Source: JADCGM01 sp943370355 (GTDB lineage Bacteria > Pseudomonadota > Alphaproteobacteria > Sphingomonadales > Sphingomonadaceae). Taken from it: a stretch of DNA of 64,000 nt. Where the stretch lies: the NCBI GenBank assembly GCA_943370355.1, contig CALRQP020000018.1:7317-71316 (forward strand), written 5' to 3'. The first letter of the stretch is position 1; the number at the start of each line of letters is the position of its first letter. Positions 34,426 through 42,691 of this stretch are shown here, piece after piece. The notes beneath the pieces were generated by a model, which was given only the letters and a program-made list of their open reading frames with translations, did not search any database and was not told where the DNA came from. The position numbers were made by a program, and so were the translations under genes.

Positions 34426-35196
34426 ATGCGCATGAACGATCTTTCGGGGAAGACAGCACTGGTCACGGGCGGGTCGCGCGGTATCGGGGCGGCGATCGTA
34501 CGGCGGTTGGGGGCAGCGGGCGCGCATGTCGCGGTCAATTATGCCGGCAGCAAGGATGCGGCGGACGCGCTTGTCGCTGAGGCCATCGCGGCAGGTGGCA
34601 AGGCCTTTGCCGTTCAGGCCGATCTGGCTGCGCCCGGCGGAATTGCGGCGATGTTCGCCGCCTGCGACCGCGAATTCGGCGACGCACCCAACCTCGATAT
34701 TCTGGTCAACAATGCGGGCTATGGCAGCGACGGCACCGACGCGAGCCTCAAGAATGAGAATGAGGCGCATTTTGACCGGCAGTTCGCGATCAACGTCAAG
34801 GCCCCGCACTTTGTCTGCCAACAGGCTCTGACCCGGCTTCGCGATCACGGCCGCGTCGTCAATATCGGTTCGATTTCGGGGCGCGTCGCGCAGCCGTTCG
34901 GGGCCGGCTATGCTATGACGAAACGTGCGCTGCAGAGTCTGACGCTGTCGATGGCGCAGCAGGTCGCGCTGCGGCAAATTACCTGCAACCTGATCGCGCC
35001 AGGGGCGGTCGACACCGACTTCATCAAGCATTTACGCGCCAAGCCCGGCTTCGACGATGCCGTAAAGCGCTCGACGCCGATGGGGCGCATGGGACAGCCG
35101 GCCGACATCGCAGGCGCGGTCATGATGCTAATGGGTACCGACGCGCGTTGGGTCACGGGCCAGATCATCGAAGCGACTGGGGGCGCGCAGCTCTAA
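34426..35196 (+). CDS. SDR oxidoreductase, classical
   Basis: A 256-residue SDR: ALVTGGSRGIGAAIVRRL, NYAGSKDAADALV (NADP-type), ILVNNAGYGSDG, IGSISGR, catalytic YAMTK and TGQIIEATGG at the end. It resembles FabG-like ketoreductases and glucose-dehydrogenase-like SDRs. ATG 34426 has GGGGAG five bases upstream. It heads the plus-strand operon and its stop overlaps the ligase start (TAATG). Confidence 0.85.
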   Translation: MRMNDLSGKTALVTGGSRGIGAAIVRRLGAAGAHVAVNYAGSKDAADALVAEAIAAGGKAFAVQADLAAPGGIAAMFAACDREFGDAPNLDILVNNAGYGSDGTDASLKNENEAHFDRQFAINVKAPHFVCQQALTRLRDHGRVVNIGSISGRVAQPFGAGYAMTKRALQSLTLSMAQQVALRQITCNLIAPGAVDTDFIKHLRAKPGFDDAVKRSTPMGRMGQPADIAGAVMMLMGTDARWVTGQIIEATGGAQL

Positions 35197-36701
35197 TGGC
35201 GCTCATCACCGACAAATTGCGGGCGATCATGGCTCTCGATCCCGCGGCGGCGCAGATCGATTTCAACGGGCAGGACTATAGCTGGGGCGAAATTGCCTCC
35301 GCCGTTCAAGCGATCGAGACCGCGCTCGACGGCATGGCGATGCCAGCCGAAACGCGCGTCGGCGTCATGCTGCGCAATCGTCCCGGCCATATCGCAGCGA
35401 TCGTCGCCGTCCTGTCGACCGATCGCTGCCTGGTGACGCTGAACCCCATCCTGCCAGATGAAAAGCTGTTCGCCGATATCGAGGGGCTCGGTCTGCCCGT
35501 CATTGTCGGCGATAGCGGCGATCTGGCCCGCGACGGCATGGCGGAAGCGCTGCGCAGGGCTGGATCGGCGGTAATCGAGATTGGTGACCGGCTGGACGGC
35601 GTCCGGCTTTTCCCAAGATTCGAGGCGCCGCGGCCGGGCATGGAAATCCGGCGCTCCGAAGGCGTCGCGATCGAAATGCTGACCAGCGGCACCACCGGCG
35701 CGCCGAAGCGCGTGCCGCTGACCCGCGCGGCCTTTGACGCGAGTTTCGCGGGCTTCACGCGCTACGAACGCGGCCGCGACTTCGCCGACACGCCGCGATT
35801 GCGGTCCGGCGTGACAATGGTCGCCAACCCGCTCACCCATATCGGTGGAATCTACGGCTGCATCGGCGCGCTGATGTCGGGCCGCAAGATCGCTTTGCTT
35901 GAGAAATTCTCGGTCGAAAGCTGGGTCGCGGCGATCCGGCGCAACAAGCCGAAAGTGGCGCCTGCGGTGCCCTCGGCGTTGAAGATGATCCTCGACGCCA
36001 ATGTCCCCGCCGAGGACCTGTCGAGCCTGTCCGCGCTGATCAGCGGGACCGCGCCGCTCGATCCCGCCATCGTCGATCTGTTCTATGCGCGCTACAACAT
36101 CCCGATCCTCGCCAATTATGGCGCGACCGAATTTGCCGGCGCAGTCGCCGGCTGGAACATCGATGATTTCCGCGCCCATTGGACCCAAAAGCGTGGCGCG
36201 GCGGGTCGCCTCCACGCGGACATGCAGGCGCGCATCGTCGACCCGGAGACGGGGACGGTGCTCGCGCCGGGCGAGCAGGGCGTGCTCGAACTGAAGGGCG
36301 CGCAGCTCGGGAATGGCGGCGAATGGCTGCGGACCACCGATCTCGCGATCCTCGATGCGGACAATTTCCTGTTCATCCGGGGACGTGCCGACAATGCGAT
36401 CATTCGGGGCGGCTTCAAGGTGCACCCCGATGATGTGGTGCGCGCGCTGCATCAGCATCCGGCGGTGCGGGAAGCCGCCGTGGTCGGCATTGCCGACGAT
36501 CGGCTCGGCGCTGTGCCCGTCGCGGCGATCATTCTGAAGGACGGCGCCGCCGAACCTGCCGATCTGGTACCGTTCCTGCGGTCGAAACTCGCCGCCTATC
36601 AGGTGCCCGTGCAGTTTCGCTTCGTCGCGGACTTCCCGCGCACCCCATCGATGAAGCCGTCGACTCCCGGCCTCAAGGCAGTGTTTGGAGACGCTGCATG
36701 A
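35196..36701 (+). CDS. AMP-forming acyl-CoA synthetase (4)
   Basis: A 501-residue ANL ligase: LTSGTTGAPKRVPLT, NYGATEFAGAVAGWN, RTTDLAILDADNFLFIRG, and IIRGGFKVHPDDV at the hinge. The C-terminal catalytic region reads TPSMKPSTPGLKAVF rather than the usual SGKxxRxxL, with Lys still present, so it is a somewhat divergent member. The start shares one base with the SDR stop and the end overlaps the next SDR (ATGA). Substrate unknown. Confidence 0.86.
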   Translation: MALITDKLRAIMALDPAAAQIDFNGQDYSWGEIASAVQAIETALDGMAMPAETRVGVMLRNRPGHIAAIVAVLSTDRCLVTLNPILPDEKLFADIEGLGLPVIVGDSGDLARDGMAEALRRAGSAVIEIGDRLDGVRLFPRFEAPRPGMEIRRSEGVAIEMLTSGTTGAPKRVPLTRAAFDASFAGFTRYERGRDFADTPRLRSGVTMVANPLTHIGGIYGCIGALMSGRKIALLEKFSVESWVAAIRRNKPKVAPAVPSALKMILDANVPAEDLSSLSALISGTAPLDPAIVDLFYARYNIPILANYGATEFAGAVAGWNIDDFRAHWTQKRGAAGRLHADMQARIVDPETGTVLAPGEQGVLELKGAQLGNGGEWLRTTDLAILDADNFLFIRGRADNAIIRGGFKVHPDDVVRALHQHPAVREAAVVGIADDRLGAVPVAAIILKDGAAEPADLVPFLRSKLAAYQVPVQFRFVADFPRTPSMKPSTPGLKAVFGDAA

Positions 36702-37510
36702 CCGAATCCTTTGCGGGCAAGACCGTCATCGTCACCGGCGCGGGGCGCGGCATCGGGCGCGGCATTGCCGAGGAGTTCGCGGCGGCGGGCGCGAACGTCA
36801 TGATTGCCGCGCGCACCATGAGCTATGCCGAAGAGGCGCTCGCAGCGATCCGCGCGGCCGGAGGCACCGCCGATAGCTTCCAGATCGACGTCAAGAACAA
36901 GGCAGCCTGCATTGCCCTGATCGCCGAAACGGCGGCCCGCTTCGGCGGGATCGACGTCCTCATACACTGCGCGGCCGACATTCCGCATGGCGGCCTCGGC
37001 CATGTCAGCGACCCCGCGCTCGAAGCCGGGATTGCCAGTATTGCCAAGGCGGCCTGGTGGCTGCTCGAGGCGGCGCGGCCGCATCTCGCGAAGGCGCGGG
37101 ACGGCGGCCGCTTCATCGCGATTGGCTCGGTCAACGGCCCTGTCACGATCGTGCCGGGCATGACGGCCTATGGCATGGCGAAATCGGCACTCGACGCCTT
37201 CGTACGCGGTGCCGCGCTCGATCTGGCACCCGAGCATATCACCGCCAATTCGATCGTGCCGGGCTTCATCGCCAGCGCCCGAGCGACGACGATCCTCGGC
37301 GAGGAAGGGGTTGAGCTCTACGGCAAGTCGAGCCCGGTCGGCCGTGCCGGCACCGCGGGCGATATCGCGCATGCCTGCCTGTTTCTCGCCTCGGTCCGCG
37401 CCTCCTACATCACCGGGACCAGCATAAAGATCGACGGCGGCTCGACCATCTCGACCGCCAGCCGCAGCGGTTTCCTCGATGAACAGTTGAAGAAGCAGCG
37501 GGACAAATAG
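36698..37510 (+). CDS. SDR oxidoreductase, classical
   Basis: A 270-residue SDR: VIVTGAGRGIGRGIAEEF, LIHCAADIPHGG (HCAA in place of NNAG), IGSVNGP, catalytic YGMAK and TGTSIKIDGGSTIS. The replacement of the conserved Asn of NNAG by His-Cys is unusual. It is in the middle of a run of four SDRs in one operon, which suggests several different hydroxyl or keto positions on one substrate. Confidence 0.83.
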   Translation: MTESFAGKTVIVTGAGRGIGRGIAEEFAAAGANVMIAARTMSYAEEALAAIRAAGGTADSFQIDVKNKAACIALIAETAARFGGIDVLIHCAADIPHGGLGHVSDPALEAGIASIAKAAWWLLEAARPHLAKARDGGRFIAIGSVNGPVTIVPGMTAYGMAKSALDAFVRGAALDLAPEHITANSIVPGFIASARATTILGEEGVELYGKSSPVGRAGTAGDIAHACLFLASVRASYITGTSIKIDGGSTISTASRSGFLDEQLKKQRDK

Positions 37511-37513
37511 TCG

Positions 37514-38308
37514 GTGGACCTCGGCATTTCCGGCAAGGTCGCGCTAGTCACGGGCGGCTCGAAGGGCATCGGTCTCGGTGTCGCGCGGCAGCTTGCGGCC
37601 GATGGCTGTCGCGTCATCGTGGCCGCGCGAACGCAGGCGACCATCGACGAAGCCGTGGCGGCGATTGCCGCCGAAGGCGGTCAGGTGGCGGGTGTCTCGG
37701 CAGATTGCACCGCGCGGGAGGGCATCTCAAAAGCCGTCGCGGCGTCCGTCGCGGCCTTCGGGCCACCTGATATCGCCGTGTTCAATGTCGACTCGGGGCC
37801 GAAAGGGGCCTTCCTCGAGGTCGACGACGACACCTTCGCTGCCGCCAACAACAACAATGTCATGGCCTTCCGCTGGTTCGTCCTCACCGTCATCCCGCAC
37901 ATGCAGGCGCAGCATTGGGGCCGCATCCTGACCATCGGCACGAATTCGGTGAAGCAGCCGCACCGCAAATTGCCGCGCGCCGCGCAAAATACCTACCGGG
38001 TTGGCGCACTCGCGCTGTCCAAGACGCTGTCGGCGGAGCTCGGTCGGTTCGGGATCACCGTCAACACGCTCGGAACCGGCGCGATCGCGACCCCGCAGTT
38101 CCGCGAAGTGTTCACAGCGATCGCCGCAGCGCAGGGCCAGACTTACGACGAGCATGTCGCGGCGCGTGTCGCATCATGGCCCGTACAGCGCATGGGCACG
38201 CCCGAAGACATGGCGGCCGCCGCTGCCTTCATGTGCTCCGCCCGTGCCGGCTATATCACCGGCCAGGTTCTCGTGGTCGACGGCGGCAATATCGAATCCC
38301 TTCAATAA
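37514..38308 (+). CDS. atypical SDR without YxxxK
   Basis: A 264-residue SDR-fold protein with the nucleotide loop TGGSKGIG (residues 13-20) and C-terminal TGQVLVVDGG. The NNAG motif is NVDSG (91-95) and, where YxxxK is expected, it has NTYRVGALALSK, so Tyr161 is followed by Ala at the Lys position. The form fits the FabG-like subgroup with SNxxRxGxxGxxKTL in that helix, which uses other residues or is not a simple reductase. GTG at 37514 is used, three bases after the previous stop. Its specific role is not known. Confidence 0.75.
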   Translation: MDLGISGKVALVTGGSKGIGLGVARQLAADGCRVIVAARTQATIDEAVAAIAAEGGQVAGVSADCTAREGISKAVAASVAAFGPPDIAVFNVDSGPKGAFLEVDDDTFAAANNNNVMAFRWFVLTVIPHMQAQHWGRILTIGTNSVKQPHRKLPRAAQNTYRVGALALSKTLSAELGRFGITVNTLGTGAIATPQFREVFTAIAAAQGQTYDEHVAARVASWPVQRMGTPEDMAAAAAFMCSARAGYITGQVLVVDGGNIESLQ

Positions 38309-38327
38309 GCAGCAAAGGTCAGCAGAC

Positions 38328-39119
38328 ATGCATTTCGACAGCTCAACGGCCGCAGTCGTCACCGGCGGCGCATCGGGCCTAGGGCGCGCCAGCGCGGAAG
38401 CGCTCGCCGCCAATGGCATCAAGGTCACCATCTTCGATCTCAATGCCGAGAAGGGCGAAGAGATCGCCAAATCGATCGGCGGCCTATTCGCCAAGGTCGA
38501 TGTGACGAGTGAGGAGAGCGTCGTCGCAGGATTCGCCGCCGCGCGCGCCGCCCATGGCCAGGAGCGGATCTGCGTCCACTGCGCGCAAATCTCCAAGGGC
38601 GGCAAGACCCTCGGCCGCAACAAGGAAACCGGCGGCTTCACGCGCTATTCGACCGAGGATTATGAATTCTCAGCGCGCGGCATTCTGGTCGCCAGCTACC
38701 GCATCGCCTCGCTATCGGCGCTCGGCATGACGACGCTCAAGCCGCTCGAGGATGGCGAACGCGGCGTGATTACGCTGACCGCGTCGGCGGCGGCGCAGGA
38801 TGCGCAGATCGGCCAGGTCGCCTACGGCTCGTGCAAGGCAGGCGTGAACGGCCTCGTGTTGCCGCTGGCGCGCGACCTTATGGACCTCGGTATCCGGGTC
38901 AATTCGATCATGCCCGGCATCTTCGCAACGCCGCCGATGCTCGCGGTGCAGGACCGTGCGCCGGCAATCTTTGCGGGACTTGCCGCCTCGGTGCCGTTCC
39001 CCAAACGTCTGGGTAAGCCCGAGGAGTTCGGCAGCCTCGTGATGGAGTTGGTTCGCAACAGCTATTTCAACGGTCAGAACTTGCGTTTGGACGGTGCAAT
39101 CCGCATGCCGCCGAGATGA
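38328..39119 (+). CDS. SDR oxidoreductase, HSD17B10-like
   Basis: A 263-residue SDR similar in layout to 3-hydroxyacyl-CoA dehydrogenase type 2 (HSD17B10): AVVTGGASGLGRASAEALAA, FDLNAEKGEEIAKSIGGLF with Asp for NAD, VDVTSEESV, a long insertion before NxAS, catalytic YGSCK and PFPKRLGKPEEFGSLVMELV. The NNAG segment is HCAQIS, also a non-standard form. That family oxidises 3-hydroxyacyl-CoA and steroid hydroxyls, which suits a beta-oxidation operon. ATG at 38328 is 19 bases after the previous stop. Confidence 0.82.
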   Translation: MHFDSSTAAVVTGGASGLGRASAEALAANGIKVTIFDLNAEKGEEIAKSIGGLFAKVDVTSEESVVAGFAAARAAHGQERICVHCAQISKGGKTLGRNKETGGFTRYSTEDYEFSARGILVASYRIASLSALGMTTLKPLEDGERGVITLTASAAAQDAQIGQVAYGSCKAGVNGLVLPLARDLMDLGIRVNSIMPGIFATPPMLAVQDRAPAIFAGLAASVPFPKRLGKPEEFGSLVMELVRNSYFNGQNLRLDGAIRMPPR

Positions 39120-40138
39120 CCGCTACTCCGAACCCGCCGCTGCAATTTCCGCTCGCGCGCTATGCCATCGGCCCTGCGCCGGTGCGGCGGCCGGGATCGG
39201 TGCGCCGCACCTCGACGATCGATACAGACTGGCCGGAGGGTTATGGCCAGCCGATGCGGATGCGTGGGCATGCGCGCGATGTCTGGACCCCGACCGGGGG
39301 TGGCGATCCCATTGTGCTCGACGAGGACAGCTACACCATCATTGCCTCGGCGCGGCGCGAAATCCTGTCGATCGAGGTGACGCCTGATCGCCCAGAGGCG
39401 CAGCATCTCGTCGGAATCCGCGCTGGGGGCGAGAGCCGCGCTGCCCTCACGCGCATCATGGTCGCCGATCGGGTCGCGGGCACGCCGCTCTATCTGATCC
39501 TCGACGACTTCGCCGGTGCGAGCCTTGTCGCCGGCTGGGTTTGGTCCCGCTGGGTCGATGATTGGGGCGTGCTCGCCGAAAAGGCCGGCCTTCGCAAAAC
39601 CGCGGGCCGTGGCGGCAACATGGAAGGGGTCTGTACCGGCTTTTCGCCGGGTTCCTCCGCACTGATCAGGGACGGCCGCCGCGAGATACGCGACCAGAGC
39701 AGCACGCCGGTGCCGTCGCTGATCAATCCTGCCGACCCGCTCGGTTGGCACGCGCTCGGCGTGCAGGAGGGTATTGGCATGCGCCGTGCCCGCCGCATCG
39801 ACGCGTGGTGCGACGGTGACGGCCTTGCCATCGATGTCGGCTTTCAGGACAGCGGCACGCAGCCCTCTGGCGGGGATCGCATCGCCATCCACGAATATCA
39901 TGTCCGCGCGCAGGCCGTGGACGGCGTGCTCGGCGAGCTCAAGATCGATGCCCGCATCCTGCCGTTTCGCGAATGCCCGGGTGCGGTGGCCCATGCGCAG
40001 CGCATGCTCGGCACACCCCTCGGCGACCTCCGGGCGCAAGTACTGGAGACACTCCCGGGAACACTCGGCTGCACGCATCTGAACGACGTGCTGCGCTCGA
40101 TGGCCGAAGTGCCTCAGCTGGCGGCTCGACTCGGCTGA
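39116..40138 (+). CDS. DUF2889 protein
   Basis: A 340-residue protein with the DUF2889 layout: N-terminal RRTSTIDTDWPEG, central beta-rich part, and C-terminal FRECPGAVAHAQRMLG then the signature GTLGCTHLNDVLRSM. No signal peptide or membrane segment is seen. DUF2889 proteins are frequent in aromatic, steroid and terpene degradation loci but have no established activity; Cys and His in GCTHLND are candidate functional residues. It is the last gene of the operon, overlapping the previous SDR (ATGA) and, at its 3' end, overlapping the convergent MFS gene by 25 bases. Confidence 0.78.
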   Translation: MTATPNPPLQFPLARYAIGPAPVRRPGSVRRTSTIDTDWPEGYGQPMRMRGHARDVWTPTGGGDPIVLDEDSYTIIASARREILSIEVTPDRPEAQHLVGIRAGGESRAALTRIMVADRVAGTPLYLILDDFAGASLVAGWVWSRWVDDWGVLAEKAGLRKTAGRGGNMEGVCTGFSPGSSALIRDGRREIRDQSSTPVPSLINPADPLGWHALGVQEGIGMRRARRIDAWCDGDGLAIDVGFQDSGTQPSGGDRIAIHEYHVRAQAVDGVLGELKIDARILPFRECPGAVAHAQRMLGTPLGDLRAQVLETLPGTLGCTHLNDVLRSMAEVPQLAARLG

Positions 40139-41508
40139 CCTTTCGGTAGCGCGAAGGACAGCAGCGCCGCCCCGAGCGACATCGTGCCGACGACGCCAAT
40201 GGTCAGCAGGGCTGCCCCTCGACTCGGGAAAGGCGCGCCATCCTGCGCGACGGTTTCGGTCGCAAGCAGCACGGTGACGAACTGCGCGCCGATCGCCATG
40301 AACACGGCACGCACCACCGACAGCATGCCCGTCGCCTCGCTCGACCGATCTTTAGGAGCCGTCGCCAGCACCATCGTCGGCGCGGTCGCGAAGGTCAGCG
40401 TCGTGCCGAACGAGATGACGATCAGCACGGCTGCGACGATGAACACGGATTGGTTCAACACCGTCGCCAGATACCAGCCGCCCGCCGTGACCAACCCACC
40501 CCAGAACATTGCCACCCGTCCGCCGCGCTTCCCGATCGTCCAGCCGGCCAGCGGTGCCGCGAAAATCGACGCGATATTCGACGGCAGTTTGACGAGTCCC
40601 GACACCGTAGCGGACACGCCGAGTCCGATCCCGGTCCACACCGGCGATTGCAGGATCACCGAAAACACCAAGGTGATCTGGAGCGCGCTCAGGCCGTAAA
40701 GCGCTGTAATGGCGTTCGAGATGAGAATGGTGCGGTCGCCGAACAGTCGCACGTCGAGCAGCGGATTGGCGCTGCGCAGACTCTTCCAGATCCAGATGGC
40801 AAGGCAGGTGATGCTGGCGAGCGCCAGCGGAACCTGCCAGCCGCCGGTCCAGCCCGACAGCTTAATGCTGCTCATATACAGCAAGAGCCCGATGACGGCG
40901 GGTACGAAGATCAGTCCGTCCCAATAGTCCACATTGCGGGCCGCCGCATTGCCGCTGCGGCTCGGCACGAACAGCCAGCCAAGGATCAGCGCCAGAACGG
41001 CCAGCACAGCACTGGCGTAGAAGATCGCGTGCCAGCCATAATGATCGACGATCAGCCCGCCCGCGACGAGGCCGATGGCTGTCCCCATCGTCGCGCCGGT
41101 CAGCATGATGCCGGTGGCGAGCGGCATGCGCTCACCGCGCACCTCCTCGCGGACGATACCAAACGCCAGCGACAGCACCGCGCCGGTCAGTCCCTGCACC
41201 GCCCGCCCGGCGAGTATCAGTGCATAGCTGTCGCCCATCGCGCTCATCAGCGAGCCGATGGTGCCAATGCCGAGCATCGCCAGCATGACCTTCTTGCGTC
41301 CGAAGAGGTCGCCGATCCGCCCGACCACTGCCGTCGCGGCGGCGGCGACCAGCAGATAGGCAGTGACCAGCCAGCCGACCTTGACAGGATCGCCGAACGC
41401 CTCGGTCATTTTGCGTAGCGCCGCGTAGATCATCGCTGTCTCGAACGCGGCGCAGATTTCGCCGACCAGCAGCGCGAAGATCATCAGGCCGAGCGCGCGA
41501 CGACTCAT
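40114..41508 (-). CDS. MFS transporter (EmrB/QacA-like)
   Basis: A 464-residue integral membrane protein with many hydrophobic helices (about 12-14) and the MFS loop motif GRIGDLFGRKKVMLAM after the second helix, plus GRAVQGLTGAVLSLAFGI, typical of the DHA2 drug/acid antiporter group. It is the last gene of the CoA-transferase/thiolase operon under a motif B operator. Uptake or export of a pathway acid is likely; direction cannot be read. The start at 41508 lies one base after the thiolase-like stop. Confidence 0.82.
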   Translation of the reverse strand: MSRRALGLMIFALLVGEICAAFETAMIYAALRKMTEAFGDPVKVGWLVTAYLLVAAAATAVVGRIGDLFGRKKVMLAMLGIGTIGSLMSAMGDSYALILAGRAVQGLTGAVLSLAFGIVREEVRGERMPLATGIMLTGATMGTAIGLVAGGLIVDHYGWHAIFYASAVLAVLALILGWLFVPSRSGNAAARNVDYWDGLIFVPAVIGLLLYMSSIKLSGWTGGWQVPLALASITCLAIWIWKSLRSANPLLDVRLFGDRTILISNAITALYGLSALQITLVFSVILQSPVWTGIGLGVSATVSGLVKLPSNIASIFAAPLAGWTIGKRGGRVAMFWGGLVTAGGWYLATVLNQSVFIVAAVLIVISFGTTLTFATAPTMVLATAPKDRSSEATGMLSVVRAVFMAIGAQFVTVLLATETVAQDGAPFPSRGAALLTIGVVGTMSLGAALLSFALPKGQPSRAAS

Positions 41509-41509
41509 G

Positions 41510-42691
41510 TCAATCGGCCCGGCGGAGCAGCATCGCGCCCGCCAGCGGCCCGCCGCCCATGCCGCAGACGGCTGTTTCCGCGCGCGCTGCCTGCCGTTCG
41601 CCACCCTCGCGCCACAGCTGGATGCAGGCCTCGTGCAGTAACCCAAAGCCGTGCAACCGCCCTGCCGACAATTGCCCGCCGCCGGTGTTCGCCGGATGGC
41701 GGCCGGTGCGCAGGATATGTCCGTCGGCGATGAACCCCGGCGCTTCGCCGCGCCCGCAGAAGCCGAACGCTTCCAGCCACATCGGTACATAGATGCTGAA
41801 GCCGTCGTAGAGCGCCAAGATGTCGACGTCGGCGGGCTTGAAGTCGGTGCGCGTCCACATGTCGGCGGCGGCGTCGTGCGCGGCCATCGTGGTCATATCG
41901 GCGCGTTGGTCCCAGCTTTCTTGTTCGAACAGTCCGGCCCCCATCGCCTCGATCGCGAGCGGTGTTTTCCGGAGGTCGCGCGCGGCGTCCATTGCAGAGA
42001 CGATGATTACGCAGGCCCCGTCGATCGGAATATCGCAATCAAACAGGCCGAGAGGTTCTGAGATCATCCGGGCCGCAAGATATTCGTCCATCGTCAGCGG
42101 TTTGCGAAACAGCGCGCGCGGATTGAGCAGGGCATTGTCGCGCTGGCTGACCGCGACTTTGCCCAGATGTTCGCGGGTCAGCCCGAACTCGTGCATGTAG
42201 CGGGCGGCGAACATCGCGGTCCAGTTCGACGCCGACAGCGCGTTCATCGGCAGCAGCCACGACAGCCAGCCACCGACGCGGTCACTCGTCCCGGTTGCGA
42301 CGCTCGCGCGCTTCTCGGGCGTCTGCGACGAGGATTCAGTCAGCGCGCGGAAGCACAGCACATGTCGAGCCTGTCCGGTCGCGACCGCCATTGCGGCGAT
42401 CATCAGCGGCGACATCTGTGCCGGCCCTTCGGCGCTACCCGAGTGCCAGCGCGTCTTCAGCCCGAGCGCGTTGCGCAGCTCGCCGACTCCGAGCGGCGAC
42501 GTTCCCGGCGAATTGTTCGAGCGGCCGGGAAAGGTGGTGATGCCGTCGATCTGGTCGCGGGTCAGCCCGGCATCCGCGATGGCTTCGAGTGCCGCGTCGA
42601 GCAGATGGTCCATCGCCGGGCGGTGCGTCAGTCGCCCCACCTGTGACATCCCGACTCCGGTGATGGCCGCGCGGCCCGCAATACTGTTCAT
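41510..42691 (-). CDS. thiolase-like protein (SCP-x/Ltp type), no catalytic Cys
   Basis: A 393-residue thiolase-fold protein of the lipid-transfer/SCP-x group. The usual nucleophilic Cys near residue 90 is absent (SAEGPAQMSP), the HDCF of SCP-x thiolases is YDGF (295-298), and the C-terminal GHP motif is replaced by GGGQLSAGRLHG. These changes are seen in Ltp2-type aldolases, which with a DUF35 partner cleave a beta-hydroxyacyl-CoA by retro-aldol reaction. Its DUF35 partner is probably the gene at 45755, expressed from the divergent side of the same operator. The start overlaps the CoA-transferase stop (ATGA). Confidence 0.82.
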   Translation of the reverse strand: MNSIAGRAAITGVGMSQVGRLTHRPAMDHLLDAALEAIADAGLTRDQIDGITTFPGRSNNSPGTSPLGVGELRNALGLKTRWHSGSAEGPAQMSPLMIAAMAVATGQARHVLCFRALTESSSQTPEKRASVATGTSDRVGGWLSWLLPMNALSASNWTAMFAARYMHEFGLTREHLGKVAVSQRDNALLNPRALFRKPLTMDEYLAARMISEPLGLFDCDIPIDGACVIIVSAMDAARDLRKTPLAIEAMGAGLFEQESWDQRADMTTMAAHDAAADMWTRTDFKPADVDILALYDGFSIYVPMWLEAFGFCGRGEAPGFIADGHILRTGRHPANTGGGQLSAGRLHGFGLLHEACIQLWREGGERQAARAETAVCGMGGGPLAGAMLLRRAD

